A stretch of 64,000 nucleotides of DNA from Altererythrobacter sp. (GCA_016793865.1 JAEULJ010000001.1:789496-853495); one strand, 5' to 3'; positions 7,185 through 15,944 are shown, counted from the first letter of the stretch. Notes: generated from the sequence alone by a model not told the origin. Numbers and translations are program-made.

Positions 7185-10100
7185 ATGCTTGTTGAGAGAT
7201 TGTCATTTTGCAGGGCTTTGCTGCTGGCATCGTCGTCGCTGTGCCTGGCCGGGACCGCTTTTGCGCAGGACAGCGCGCACGAAAGCGAGACCGCCGCGAG
7301 CGAATCTCCCGAGTCCGAGATCGTGGTAACCGGAAGCCGCATCATCGGTTCGAAGATCACCGAAGCCCTGCCTGTCACCATCGTTGGCGAAAGCGAGATC
7401 GCGGCGACCGCCGCAGTCTCGGGCGACGATCTCTTCCGCTCGATCCCGCAGATGGGCGATGTCTCGTTCAACAGCAGCAACGGCCAGACGAGCAGCAATT
7501 TCGCGCGCGGTGATATCGGCTCGATCGATCTGCGCGGCCTCGGCGTTGGCAACACGCTCGTGCTGCTCAATGGCCGCCGCGTCGTCCAGCATCCGGGCAG
7601 CCAGGCAAGCGCTTCGCTCGCGCCTGTCCTCACCTACAACACCAATGCGATCCCCGTTTACGGAGTCCAGCGCGTCGAAGTGCTGCGCGATGGCGCGGCT
7701 GCTCTTTACGGCACCGATGCCGTCGCGGGCGTCGTCAACACCGTGCTGCGCGACAATATCGACGGCGGCAGCCTGTCGCTGCAATATGGCGGCGCCGAGG
7801 GCACGCGGCTGCGCGAGTTCAACGCCTCCGGCTATCTCGGCAAGGATCTGGCCGAAAGCCGCGGCAATATCTCGCTGCTCTTCAACTACACGCGGCGCAG
7901 CGCGCTGACCTCGCGGGATCAGGATTTCACCGCTACCGCCGACCACCGCGATTTCGCCGATTTCGCGGGCACGGTCTTTGCGGGCAACAATGCGCTCGAC
8001 GATCGGAGCCCGCTTTCGCCGTGGGGCGATTTCAGCACCGGCGTCCGCGTCCGGCGCAACGGGGCCAATGTCACCTCCACCGCCGGCGCCTTCTCGCTTC
8101 AACCGACGGCGAATGGGGGCTGCTCGGCCACGCTCGCCAACGATATCTGCATCGACGACGGCACCCGCGCCACCACGGGCGCGGACCGCAACACGCGCTG
8201 GAATGCCCAGGCGAATTATCCGATCTCGATCTCGCCCGAGCTCGACCGGGTCAACGTGTTCGCCAGCGGCCACTATGAACTCAGCGACGCCGTGACGCTG
8301 TTCGGGGAGGCCGGCTATTACTACGGCAGGACGCGCAGCACCCAGGACAGCGTCTTCACGATCGGTTCGATCCGCATGTCGATCCCGTCGTCGAACTACT
8401 GGAATCCGTTCGGCCCGGTGACCTTCGCCAACGGCAGCACCAATCCGAACCGGCTGTCCGGGATCGACGCCCCGGCCGCCGGCCTGCCGGTGACAATGAC
8501 CAACTACCGCTTCACCGACATGGGGCCGACGATCGTCGACGTGACCAATCGCCAGTATCGCGCGGTGCTTGGCCTTCGCGGCGATGCGCTCGGCTTCCAC
8601 TGGGAAAGCGCCCTCGTCTATTCGGAGGCATCGGTGCGCGACACCCAGGACGGGATCAGCGCCACGCTGCTCCAGCGCAATCTCGCGCTCTCGACTCCCG
8701 ATGCCTACAATCCGTTCAACGGCGGCAATCCTGCCAATCCCACCGGCATCGACACAAGCCCCAGCAATCAGGCCGCTCTCGACGCGATCCGCATAAAGAC
8801 GGTTCGCCGTGGCAAGGCGACGCTCGCCATGTGGGATTTCAAAGCGTCCAAGGCCGATCTCTTCGCGCTGCCCGCCGGCGATGTGGGCATGGCGATCGGC
8901 GGCGAGGTGCGGCGGGATTCGCAACTCGACGATCGCGACGAGCGGGTCGACGGCACGATCACCTGGACCGACACCGTCGCCGGCATCGTCCAGCCGAGCG
9001 ACCTCTTCGGGGTCAGCCCGACGCCGGATACCAGGGGCTCGCGCACGGTCATGGCGGCCTATGCCGAATTCGCGGTTCCACTCGTTTCGCCGGAGATGGA
9101 CGTCCCGCTCATCCGCAGCCTCAATCTCCAGCTTGCGGGACGCTACGAGCATTATTCCGACTTCGGCAGCATCGCGAAGCCGAAAGTCGCCGCTGCCTGG
9201 GATCTGTTCGATGGCTGGCGCATCCGCGCCTCATGGGCGCAGGGTTTCCGTGCGCCCAACCTCGAGCAGACCAATGCGACCGTCGTGACCCGCGGGAACA
9301 CGCGCACCGACTATATCCGCTGCGAGGCGGACCTCCGGGCGGGCCGCATCACGAGCTTCAGCAATTGCGCCCAGGGTTTCGTCACCACGGGCCGCCGCGC
9401 GGGCAATCCCGACCTCAGCCCGGAAACCTCCTCGACCTTCACCGTCGGGACCGTCCTCCAGCCATCGATCTTCAACAGCGGCAATCTCCGCACGACCTTC
9501 ACGGTCGACTACTGGCAGGTGAAGCAGCAGGGCATCGTGGGCGTTTACGGTGAAGGCAATGCGCTCATCAGCGACTATCTCCTGCGTCTCCAGGGTTCGG
9601 CCGACCCCAATGTGGTGCGGCTGGCGCCGACGGCCGATGACATCGCGCTTTTCGCCGGGACCGGAATCGCGCCGGTCGGCCAGGTGCAATACGTCGACGA
9701 CAGGTATCGCAATCTTGAACCGCAAACGGTGCGCGGCATCGATTTCGGGCTCAACCTGTCGTTGCGCGACACCGGCATCGGCAGTTTCGATTTCAACGCC
9801 AATGCCGCCTATCTGCTCGAATATTTCCGCGATGCCTCACCCGATATCCAGACACTGCTCGATGCGCGGGCGGCGGGTCAGATCAACATCGATACGATCA
9901 TTCCCGCAGGCGGAAGCCTCCTCCGGCTGGACGGGCTTCCCAAGTGGCGCGGTTCCGCCGCCCTCACCTGGAAGCTCGGCCAGGTCACCGCGGGCGGCTT
10001 CGTCAGCTACACCGGCAGCGTCCTCGATCAGGACATTACGGTCAACGGCGAGAATCTGACGCTCAAGGCCTACACCACCGGAAGCCTCTATCTGCAGTAT

Positions 10101-10262
10101 GACTTCGACGGCGGGTTCACCGACGGCACACAGCTCAGGGTCGGGGTGCGGAACATCACCAACACTCGCCCGCCGCTGGATTCGAGCGCGTTCGGCTACA
10201 TGGGCTCGCTCTACTCGCCGAACCCCCGCTATTGGTATGTGAGCGTGAAGAAGAATTTCTGA
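7185..10262 (+). CDS. TonB-dependent outer-membrane receptor
   Basis: A 1025-residue receptor. The start ATG at 7185 follows a GAGGGG site; the signal peptide is MLVERLSFCRALLLASSSLC with cleavage after AFA. The TonB-box-like segment SEIVVTGSRI is followed by a plug domain containing LRGLGVGNTLVLLNGRR and VEVLRDGAAALYGTDAVAG. The beta-barrel then runs to a terminal aromatic residue (YVSVKKNF), the outer-membrane targeting signature. It imports a ligand too large for porins, powered by TonB-ExbBD. The amidohydrolase genes on both sides suggest a peptide-like or N-acylated ligand rather than a siderophore. Its stop is one base before an alternative start of the next gene, so the three plus-strand genes form an operon. 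Confidence 0.93.
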   Translation: MLVERLSFCRALLLASSSLCLAGTAFAQDSAHESETAASESPESEIVVTGSRIIGSKITEALPVTIVGESEIAATAAVSGDDLFRSIPQMGDVSFNSSNGQTSSNFARGDIGSIDLRGLGVGNTLVLLNGRRVVQHPGSQASASLAPVLTYNTNAIPVYGVQRVEVLRDGAAALYGTDAVAGVVNTVLRDNIDGGSLSLQYGGAEGTRLREFNASGYLGKDLAESRGNISLLFNYTRRSALTSRDQDFTATADHRDFADFAGTVFAGNNALDDRSPLSPWGDFSTGVRVRRNGANVTSTAGAFSLQPTANGGCSATLANDICIDDGTRATTGADRNTRWNAQANYPISISPELDRVNVFASGHYELSDAVTLFGEAGYYYGRTRSTQDSVFTIGSIRMSIPSSNYWNPFGPVTFANGSTNPNRLSGIDAPAAGLPVTMTNYRFTDMGPTIVDVTNRQYRAVLGLRGDALGFHWESALVYSEASVRDTQDGISATLLQRNLALSTPDAYNPFNGGNPANPTGIDTSPSNQAALDAIRIKTVRRGKATLAMWDFKASKADLFALPAGDVGMAIGGEVRRDSQLDDRDERVDGTITWTDTVAGIVQPSDLFGVSPTPDTRGSRTVMAAYAEFAVPLVSPEMDVPLIRSLNLQLAGRYEHYSDFGSIAKPKVAAAWDLFDGWRIRASWAQGFRAPNLEQTNATVVTRGNTRTDYIRCEADLRAGRITSFSNCAQGFVTTGRRAGNPDLSPETSSTFTVGTVLQPSIFNSGNLRTTFTVDYWQVKQQGIVGVYGEGNALISDYLLRLQGSADPNVVRLAPTADDIALFAGTGIAPVGQVQYVDDRYRNLEPQTVRGIDFGLNLSLRDTGIGSFDFNANAAYLLEYFRDASPDIQTLLDARAAGQINIDTIIPAGGSLLRLDGLPKWRGSAALTWKLGQVTAGGFVSYTGSVLDQDITVNGENLTLKAYTTGSLYLQYDFDGGFTDGTQLRVGVRNITNTRPPLDSSAFGYMGSLYSPNPRYWYVSVKKNF

Positions 10263-10353
10263 CATGCGCTCGCCGGTCCGACCGCTGCGTATCCCCCCGC
10301 GCGGCGGTCGAATTGCCGCCCGTTCCATCGTTGCCGCAGAAGGTGATCCCGGC

Positions 10354-11820
10354 GTGACACGACAGCTTCCACAGACATCCCCGCGCCAATGCGATCGCCG
10401 TGCCGCGCGGACCGTGCTTCTCGGCACTGCGCTGGCGCTGCTCGCCGGCTGCTCGACCGCGTCATCCTCGGCGCGCCCGGCGGTGACGCCGCCCCCTCCT
10501 CCGAGCGCGTCGCCCGCACCCGCGCCAGCGCCCTTCGCAAGCACCTACAAGCCTCTACCCGCGGCCGACACCGCGATCGTGGGCGCCTCGATCCTCACGG
10601 GCACGGGAGCGCGGATCGACAATGGCACCGTGCTGATGGCGGCGGGCAAGATCCTCGCGGTCGGCACCGATATCGCGGTCCAGCCGGGGGCGCGCGTGAT
10701 CGACGGCCGCGGCAAATGGGTAACGCCCGGTATCATCGACGCGCACTCGCATCTGGGCGTTTTCGCGGCCCCGGGAGTTCAGGGGCACGCCGACGGAAAC
10801 GAGAATATCGACCCCTATACCGCGCATGTCTGGGCCGAGCATTCGGTCTGGCCACAGGATCCGGTTTTCACCAAGGCGCGCGCCGGCGGCGTCACCAGCC
10901 TGCTTATCCTGCCGGGTTCGGCCAATCTTTTCGGCGGCCGCGGCGTCAGCGTGAAGAACGTGCCCGCCGTCACCGTGCAGCAGATGAAATTCCCGGATGC
11001 GCCCTACACGCTCAAGATGGCGTGCGGCGAGAATCCCAAGGGCCGCTACGGCAGCCGCGGCCGCGCTCCTGCCACGCGGATGGGCGAAGTCGCGGGATTC
11101 CGCCGCGCGTGGATCGATGCCGCCGAATACGGCCGCAAGGTCGATGCCTACGAGAAGAAGCGCGCGCGCGGCGAAGCGGCCGAGGCGCCCAAGCGCGACC
11201 TCGGGCTCGAAACCCTCGCGGGTGTGCTCAAGGGCGACATTCTCGTCCAGAACCATTGCTACCGCGCCGACGAAATGGCCGTGATGCTCGATGTCGGCCA
11301 CGAGTTCGGCTACAAGACGCGCGCGTTCCACCACGCGGTCGAGGCCTACAAAATCGCGGACATGCTTGCCGCCGAGGATGTCTGTGTCGCCACCTGGGCG
11401 ACCCGCTGGGGCTTCAAGATGGAAGCCTATGACGCGATCGAGGAAAATGCCGCCATCCTGAGCAAGGCCGGCGCCTGTGTTGCAATCCATTCGGACGAGC
11501 AACGTCTTGTCCAGCGCCTCAACATCGAAAGTGCCGTGGCGCTCGCCGCCGGCCGCCGCGCCGGTATCGACATTCCGCAGGAAGAGGCGATCAAATGGAT
11601 CACCATCAATCCTGCCAGGATCATGGGAATTGCCGACAGGACGGGATCGCTCGAACCCGGCAAGATGGCCGATGTCGTGCTGTGGAGCAAAAATCCCTTC
11701 AGCGTCTACGCGATCGCGGAAAAGGTGTTCATCGACGGCGCGCTCGTCCTCGACACGAGCGATCCCGCCACGCGCCACCGAAGCGATTTCGAGATCGGCC
11801 AGCCGGTCGGGGAGGAATGA
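10354..11820 (+). CDS. Exported lipoprotein amidohydrolase (intact metal site)
   Basis: A 488-residue imidazolonepropionase-type amidohydrolase. The start chosen is GTG at 10354, preceded by GAAGGTGA; it gives a compact lipoprotein signal with lipobox LLAGC (Cys33). An ATG at 10264 is in frame and directly after the receptor stop, and is the alternative. Metal ligands are visible: TPGIIDAHSHLG (His131, His133), a mid-protein FHHAVEAYK and a C-terminal HSDEQR segment with the catalytic Asp. The last strand, SLEPGKMADVVLW, is typical. It is probably anchored in the periplasm, where it would hydrolyse the ligand brought in by the upstream receptor. The next gene, a paralogue lacking these ligands, starts two bases after its stop codon. 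Confidence 0.88.
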   Translation: MTRQLPQTSPRQCDRRAARTVLLGTALALLAGCSTASSSARPAVTPPPPPSASPAPAPAPFASTYKPLPAADTAIVGASILTGTGARIDNGTVLMAAGKILAVGTDIAVQPGARVIDGRGKWVTPGIIDAHSHLGVFAAPGVQGHADGNENIDPYTAHVWAEHSVWPQDPVFTKARAGGVTSLLILPGSANLFGGRGVSVKNVPAVTVQQMKFPDAPYTLKMACGENPKGRYGSRGRAPATRMGEVAGFRRAWIDAAEYGRKVDAYEKKRARGEAAEAPKRDLGLETLAGVLKGDILVQNHCYRADEMAVMLDVGHEFGYKTRAFHHAVEAYKIADMLAAEDVCVATWATRWGFKMEAYDAIEENAAILSKAGACVAIHSDEQRLVQRLNIESAVALAAGRRAGIDIPQEEAIKWITINPARIMGIADRTGSLEPGKMADVVLWSKNPFSVYAIAEKVFIDGALVLDTSDPATRHRSDFEIGQPVGEE

Positions 11821-11821
11821 G

Positions 11822-13072
11822 ATGACGCGTCAATTTCCCGCCTTCGCCGCCCTGTCGCTGATCCTCGCGGCGGCGGCGGCCGGCCCCGCCGCAGCACAGA
11901 CCTTCGCGATCACCAACGCGCATGTCGTCACGCCCGGTCCCGTCGGCGAGGTCGAGAATGGGACGATTGTCGTGCGCGACGGCCGCATCGTTGCCGCCGG
12001 CAGCGGCGTCGCGGTTCCCGCCGGGGTCCGCACCATCGACGCCAGGGGTGCGACGGTCACGCCCGGCCTCATTGCGGTGAACACCGCGCTCGGGCTTGTC
12101 GAGGTCAATTCGGTCGATGGATCGGTGGACAGCAAGACCACCAATTCCGGGATCAGCGCTTCGTTCGATGTTCAGTACGGCCTCAACCCCGCTTCCACGC
12201 TGATCCCGATCGCGCGCCTCGGCGGCGTGACCCGTGCCGTGGTGATGCCGGATTACGACGATAGCGACGTGGCGCGCGAGCTGCCCTTCGCCGGCAAGGC
12301 CGCGATGATCTCTCTCGGCGAGGGCGCGAATATCCTCCACCGCCCCGGTGTCGGCATGATGCTCGAACTGGGCGAGGACGGAGCCGCGCGGGTCGGCGGC
12401 TCGCGCGCCGCCGAGTTCGTTCAGCTGCGCCAGATCTTCGACCTCGCGCGCCAGCCCCCGCGCGAGGAATATCCCTTCGAACTGTCACAGGCCGATCTGG
12501 CCGCGCTCCGGCCGGTGCTCTCGGGTGCCATGCCGCTGATCGTTGTGGTGCACCGCGCCGCCGACATCCGGCAGGTCCTGAAGCTCGCCAGCGACTACAA
12601 GCTGAAGATCATCCTGAGCGGCGCCGAGGAGGCCTGGCGCGTGGCGGGGGAGATCGCGGCGGCCAGGGTTCCGGTTCTCATCAACCCGACCTCCAACATT
12701 CCGTCGAGCTTCGACATGCTCGGCGCCTCGCTTCAGAACGCCTCGATCCTGAAGGCGGCCGGGGTCGAGATCGCGATCGGCGGCAATGATGCCGGCCACC
12801 GCGTGCGCGAGATGCGCTACAACGCCGGGCTCGCGGTGTCGCGCGGGCTTCCCTATGCGGCGGGCATCGAGGCGCTGACCCTCGCGCCGGCGCGGATCTT
12901 CGGGGTCTCGGATCTGCTCGGCTCGATTGCTCCCGGCAAGGCGGCCGACATCGTGATATGGGACGGCGATCCGCTGGAGCCGCTGACCCAGCCGACGGCG
13001 ATCTTCATCGCGGGCAAGGAACAGCCGCTGACCTCCCGGGCCACCGAGCTCGGCAAGCGCTACGCACGCTGA
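11822..13072 (+). CDS. Exported amidohydrolase paralogue lacking the HxH metal motif (probable pseudoenzyme)
   Basis: A 416-residue secreted protein. It starts at ATG 11822 behind GGGGAGGAATGAG, and its signal peptide ends at GPAAAQ. The overall amidohydrolase frame is kept: the N-terminal small beta-domain (ITNAHVVTPGP, VRDGRIVAAG), the TIM-barrel entry TPGLIAVNTALG, and the C-terminal SIAPGKAADIVIWDG. Where the partner has DAHSHLG this protein has AVNTALG, so both first-strand histidines are absent. A late IGGNDAGH keeps an Asp. Loss of the HxH pair normally abolishes metal binding in this superfamily, so it may be a structural partner or regulator of the adjacent enzyme, or use another chemistry. 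The two genes are almost contiguous, so a heteromeric complex is a reasonable inference. Confidence 0.85.
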   Translation: MTRQFPAFAALSLILAAAAAGPAAAQTFAITNAHVVTPGPVGEVENGTIVVRDGRIVAAGSGVAVPAGVRTIDARGATVTPGLIAVNTALGLVEVNSVDGSVDSKTTNSGISASFDVQYGLNPASTLIPIARLGGVTRAVVMPDYDDSDVARELPFAGKAAMISLGEGANILHRPGVGMMLELGEDGAARVGGSRAAEFVQLRQIFDLARQPPREEYPFELSQADLAALRPVLSGAMPLIVVVHRAADIRQVLKLASDYKLKIILSGAEEAWRVAGEIAAARVPVLINPTSNIPSSFDMLGASLQNASILKAAGVEIAIGGNDAGHRVREMRYNAGLAVSRGLPYAAGIEALTLAPARIFGVSDLLGSIAPGKAADIVIWDGDPLEPLTQPTAIFIAGKEQPLTSRATELGKRYAR

Positions 13073-13078
13073 CTCCCG

Positions 13079-13118
13079 GCGCCGCGCCCGTCCCGCAAGG
13101 TCAGGACGGGCGCGGCGC
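13079..13118. terminator. Perfect 15-bp GC-rich hairpin between convergent genes
   Basis: Arms at 13079-13093 and 13104-13118 are exact reverse complements around a 10-base loop. The hairpin lies 6 bases after the amidohydrolase stop and covers the last codons and stop of the convergent Lrp gene. No T-run follows, so it is a likely bidirectional transcription barrier rather than a classical intrinsic terminator. Confidence 0.6.
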
Positions 13119-13580
13119 GAGCGGGAGCGCGGTGGTGAACTTGATCTCCTCCATCGAGAAGGCCGAGCTTACGTCGGTAAGTCGGATCGAACGGATGATG
13201 CGCCGATAGACCGCGTCATAAGCGGCCATGTTCTCAACCCTCAGCTTGAGCAGATAATCGACATCGCCGGTCATGCGGTAGAATTCGACGACCTCGGGAA
13301 TGTCGCGGATCGCCGAGTTGAGCATTTCGAGCCAGGCCTCGCTATGCTCGGATGCGCGCAGGCTTACGAAAACGGTGAGATCGAGCCCCAGCGCGCCGGC
13401 GTCGAGGATCGTCACGCGGCGCGAGATCACGCCGCTCTCCTCCAGCCGCTTGATCCGCCGCCAGCACGCATTCTGCGACATATGGACCCGGGCGGCGACG
13501 GCAGCCACCGACAGCGCCGCATCTTCCTGCAGGACGCCCAGTATCCGGATATCGGCATCGTCGAGTGAAACGCGGGTCAT
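13101..13580 (-). CDS. Lrp/AsnC family transcriptional regulator
   Basis: A 159-residue protein of standard length for the family. An N-terminal helix-turn-helix (LDDADIRILGVLQED, then VAARVHMSQNACWRRIKRLE) is followed by the RAM ligand-binding domain (VFVSLRASEHSEAW, MTGDVDYLLKLRVENM). These regulators respond to amino acids and commonly control the adjacent transport or catabolic gene. The ATG at 13580 overlaps the TGA of the upstream DAACS transporter gene as ATGA, so the two are translationally coupled. This supports an amino-acid-like effector that the transporter also carries. The 3' end of the gene lies within a strong bidirectional hairpin. Confidence 0.93.
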   Translation of the reverse strand: MTRVSLDDADIRILGVLQEDAALSVAAVAARVHMSQNACWRRIKRLEESGVISRRVTILDAGALGLDLTVFVSLRASEHSEAWLEMLNSAIRDIPEVVEFYRMTGDVDYLLKLRVENMAAYDAVYRRIIRSIRLTDVSSAFSMEEIKFTTALPLAPRPS

Positions 13581-14920
13581 GGCCGTTCTCCTTTGTCCAG
13601 TGGGCCGGTGACGCCTGCTGCGAGAGCAGGCTGCGGCGCTGCGGTCGCGTCGCCGCCGGCTTCGTGATTGCCGGCGACATCGGCATCGCGATGCGTCGGC
13701 CCCATCCGCGCGATCGCCGTCGTGGCGGCGACATCCATCGTCACATTGCCAACGGTCCGCACGAGATCGGGAATCATCTCGACCGCGATGAGCAGCGCGA
13801 GAGGTTCGATCGGAATGCCCATCGCCACGCAGATCGGCGCGATCGACGTCAGGAAGCTTACCTGTCCCGGCAGGCTCACCGATCCGACCGTGGTGATCGC
13901 CGCGACCGCCACGCCCGCCGCGATCGCCGATGGCGTGAGCGAAATGCCCAGCCAGTGCGCGACATATATGGCGACCGCGAGGTTCATTGCCGGGCTCGTC
14001 ACCCGGAAGATTGCGACAGCGAGCGGCAGGGACACACGCGAAACCGAGCGATCGACCCCGAGATCGGTCGCCGCCTTCAGCATCGGCGGCAGCGATGCGA
14101 GCGACGATTGGGTGCTCAGCGCCACCGCCTGGGCGGGCGCCACTGCCTTGGCGAAGGCCAGAAGCGGTATGCGACCGCCGAAGACCGCCACAGGATAGGA
14201 GAGAATCCAGAGGACAAGGCCGGCGCTCGAAACGACAGCGATGTAGTGGGCGAGCGCGCCGATCGCCGAAGTGCCGGCGCGCGCACCGACGCCGAAGGCA
14301 AGCGCCAGCACGCCGATGGGGGCGAGCGCGAGCACCCAGCCGACGATGACCAGCATTGTGTTCGCGATCGTGTCGAAGAAGGCGGTCACGGGCTCGCGCT
14401 GCGCTGCCGGAAGCCGTGCGAGCGCGACTGCGAAGGCCGCGGTGAAGAGAATGAGCGGCAGCAAGGCGTCGTTCGCGGCCGCGGCGATCGGGTTGGTTGG
14501 CACGATCGATCGCAGGAAGGTCCCGATCCCGACGGCCGGCGCTTCGATGTGAATGTCGCGCGAGAGGCTCGCGGCGAGCGAATGGGCGGCATCCGCGGGC
14601 ATGGGGAAGAAGCCGAGCAGGACGGGCGTGAGGACCGCCGCGATCACCGTGGAAACCCACAGCAGCGCGACGAAGGTGGCCACGGAGCGCATCGCCACGC
14701 GGTCTCCGCGGGCGCTGTCGACGGTTTTTGCGATCCCGGTTATCAGGAGCGAGACGACCAGCGGGATGATCGTCATCCTGAGGCCGTCCAGCCAAATCCC
14801 CCCGATGCTGTCCGCTACGTTCACTGCGTCCGGCAGGCTTCCCGCCCGCAGTCGCGGCCAGCCCATTCCCAGCGCCAGTCCGGCGACAAGCGCCGACAGT
14901 ATAATCCAGGCTCTCGCCAT
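13577..14920 (-). CDS. Dicarboxylate/amino acid:cation symporter (DAACS/GltP family)
   Basis: A 447-residue inner-membrane sodium- or proton-coupled symporter. The start is ATG 14920, with AAGGGGA nine bases upstream; the longer frame begins earlier but lacks a site. Family features visible are MTIIPLVVSLLITGI, SIVPTNPIAAAAND (the PTN loop), LALAPIGVLALAFGVG, a serine-rich hairpin tip STQSSLASLPPML, and the late cation/substrate helix. The classical NMDGT sequence is replaced by SPAMNLAVAIY, so the acidic residue associated with sodium and acidic amino-acid coordination is missing. The substrate may therefore be a neutral amino acid. The last 40 residues are a polar tail. It is co-transcribed with the Lrp-type regulator. 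Confidence 0.88.
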   Translation of the reverse strand: MARAWIILSALVAGLALGMGWPRLRAGSLPDAVNVADSIGGIWLDGLRMTIIPLVVSLLITGIAKTVDSARGDRVAMRSVATFVALLWVSTVIAAVLTPVLLGFFPMPADAAHSLAASLSRDIHIEAPAVGIGTFLRSIVPTNPIAAAANDALLPLILFTAAFAVALARLPAAQREPVTAFFDTIANTMLVIVGWVLALAPIGVLALAFGVGARAGTSAIGALAHYIAVVSSAGLVLWILSYPVAVFGGRIPLLAFAKAVAPAQAVALSTQSSLASLPPMLKAATDLGVDRSVSRVSLPLAVAIFRVTSPAMNLAVAIYVAHWLGISLTPSAIAAGVAVAAITTVGSVSLPGQVSFLTSIAPICVAMGIPIEPLALLIAVEMIPDLVRTVGNVTMDVAATTAIARMGPTHRDADVAGNHEAGGDATAAPQPALAAGVTGPLDKGERP

Positions 14921-15096
14921 GCGATCATTCCCCTTCTTCTCCGGCGCGCCCGCCAAGAGAAGCCCCTCGGCCTTGACGTGCTGGGCGCCGCATACCCCAT
15001 GCCCCGGGGCGCAATTTCACGCGGAAGTTTTCCGCTGCGGGGGCGGACATGGCAATCCCGAGGCGGCTTCGTGACAGGGATGTCGATCAAACACGA

Positions 15097-15170
15097 ATCA
15101 TTTCGGCATCATGCCGATCATATGATCGACAGAACTACGATTACACGGTTCAATCATACCAATATATGAT
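15097..15170. promoter_or_regulatory. Cluster of ATCAT/ATGAT half-sites and palindromes (putative operator)
   Basis: This A/T-rich part of the 320-base divergent intergenic region (14921-15240) carries ATCAT at 15097, 15108, 15117 and 15153. It holds three inverted repeats: CGGCATCATGCCG (15104-15116), GATCATATGATC (15116-15127) and ATCATA-N6-TATGAT (15153-15170). The shared half-site suggests one dimeric regulator binding several times. Candidates are the local Lrp protein or a regulator of the sigma-factor operon; which one is not shown by the sequence. The rest of the intergenic region holds nothing recognisable. Confidence 0.5.
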
Positions 15171-15240
15171 GAAAATGCCTCAAAGTCGGTGATGAATTCA
15201 CCCCGGCACCCATGTCATAAATGTCGCCATAGGGGGGCAG

Positions 15241-15930
15241 ATGATGACATTCAGTGCCTACGGGGCGGACGACGGGAATGAAAACTTCGCAGTCCTCGAC
15301 GCCTCGCAAGCGTTCGAGTCCACTTCGGGGCTGGCCGACAAGGCGCCGATCGCAACGGCCCGGGCCTCGGACCAGGCGGCCCCCGATCTTGTGGAAGCCT
15401 TCTGGCCGCACCTCCCGCTCCTTCGAAAATATCTTGGCCGACGCGTACCGGCTTGCGATCTCGACGATGTCTTGCAGGACGTCCTCCTCGGCATCGTCCG
15501 CCGTGCCGACGCTACCGCGGTGGCCCATCCCAAATGCTATCTGTTCCGGGCCGCGCAGGCCGCGCTGATCGATCGCCACCGCCGGCAGACGACGCGCCGC
15601 ACCGATTGCCATTGTACGCTCGACGAGCCCGATCATCCGGTCGATGATATGTCCCCGCTCAGGATCCTGCTCGCCAAGGACGAAGTGCGCGCGGTGGAGG
15701 CTGCGCTCGGCCGGCTTCCCGAGCGTACGCAGAAAATCCTCGTCGCGATCCGCATCGAGGGTTCGAGCCTGAAGAGTCTCGCGAGGCAGTACAATGTCTC
15801 GACGAGCGCGATCGAAAAGCATGTGACCAGGGCCGCGAAGGCGCTGTCGCTCGTCCGTCGCGGCGACCTGGTGGCTGCGAACCGCAATGTCGGGCCGCAG
15901 CGGCAGAAGCAGTGCTCCGGTTCCATCTAA
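15241..15930 (+). CDS. ECF (FecI-like) RNA polymerase sigma factor
   Basis: A 229-residue extracytoplasmic-function sigma factor. A low-complexity N-terminal extension of about 55 residues precedes region 2 (FWPHLPLLRKYLGRRVPACD, LDDVLQDVLLGIVRR, YLFRAAQAALIDRHRRQ). Region 4 follows (LPERTQKILVAIRIEGSSLK, YNVSTSAIEKHVTRAAKAL) with a recognisable helix-turn-helix. The pattern is that of the FecI group, which normally works with a FecR anti-sigma factor encoded next door; none is present here. Instead a C-S lyase gene begins 14 bases downstream and a TonB receptor follows. ATG at 15241 or 15244 could start translation, both behind GGGGGGCAG. The likely role is activation of this receptor operon. 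Confidence 0.85.
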   Translation: MMTFSAYGADDGNENFAVLDASQAFESTSGLADKAPIATARASDQAAPDLVEAFWPHLPLLRKYLGRRVPACDLDDVLQDVLLGIVRRADATAVAHPKCYLFRAAQAALIDRHRRQTTRRTDCHCTLDEPDHPVDDMSPLRILLAKDEVRAVEAALGRLPERTQKILVAIRIEGSSLKSLARQYNVSTSAIEKHVTRAAKALSLVRRGDLVAANRNVGPQRQKQCSGSI

Positions 15931-15944
15931 GCAAGAGACCACAA

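Noticed and set aside
6758-7195. 145-codon plus-strand frame in the amidohydrolase-TonB receptor intergenic region
   Set aside because: No ribosome-binding site or family resemblance; it overlaps the start of the TonB receptor in another frame and lies across the divergent promoter region.
7203-9152. 649-codon minus-strand frame within the first TonB receptor
   Set aside because: Pure antisense shadow of the receptor, lacking any recognisable motif.
13565-15169. 534-codon plus-strand frame antisense to the DAACS transporter
   Set aside because: Highly charged Arg/Asp/Gly-rich translation typical of a complementary-strand shadow; the minus-strand transporter has clear family motifs.
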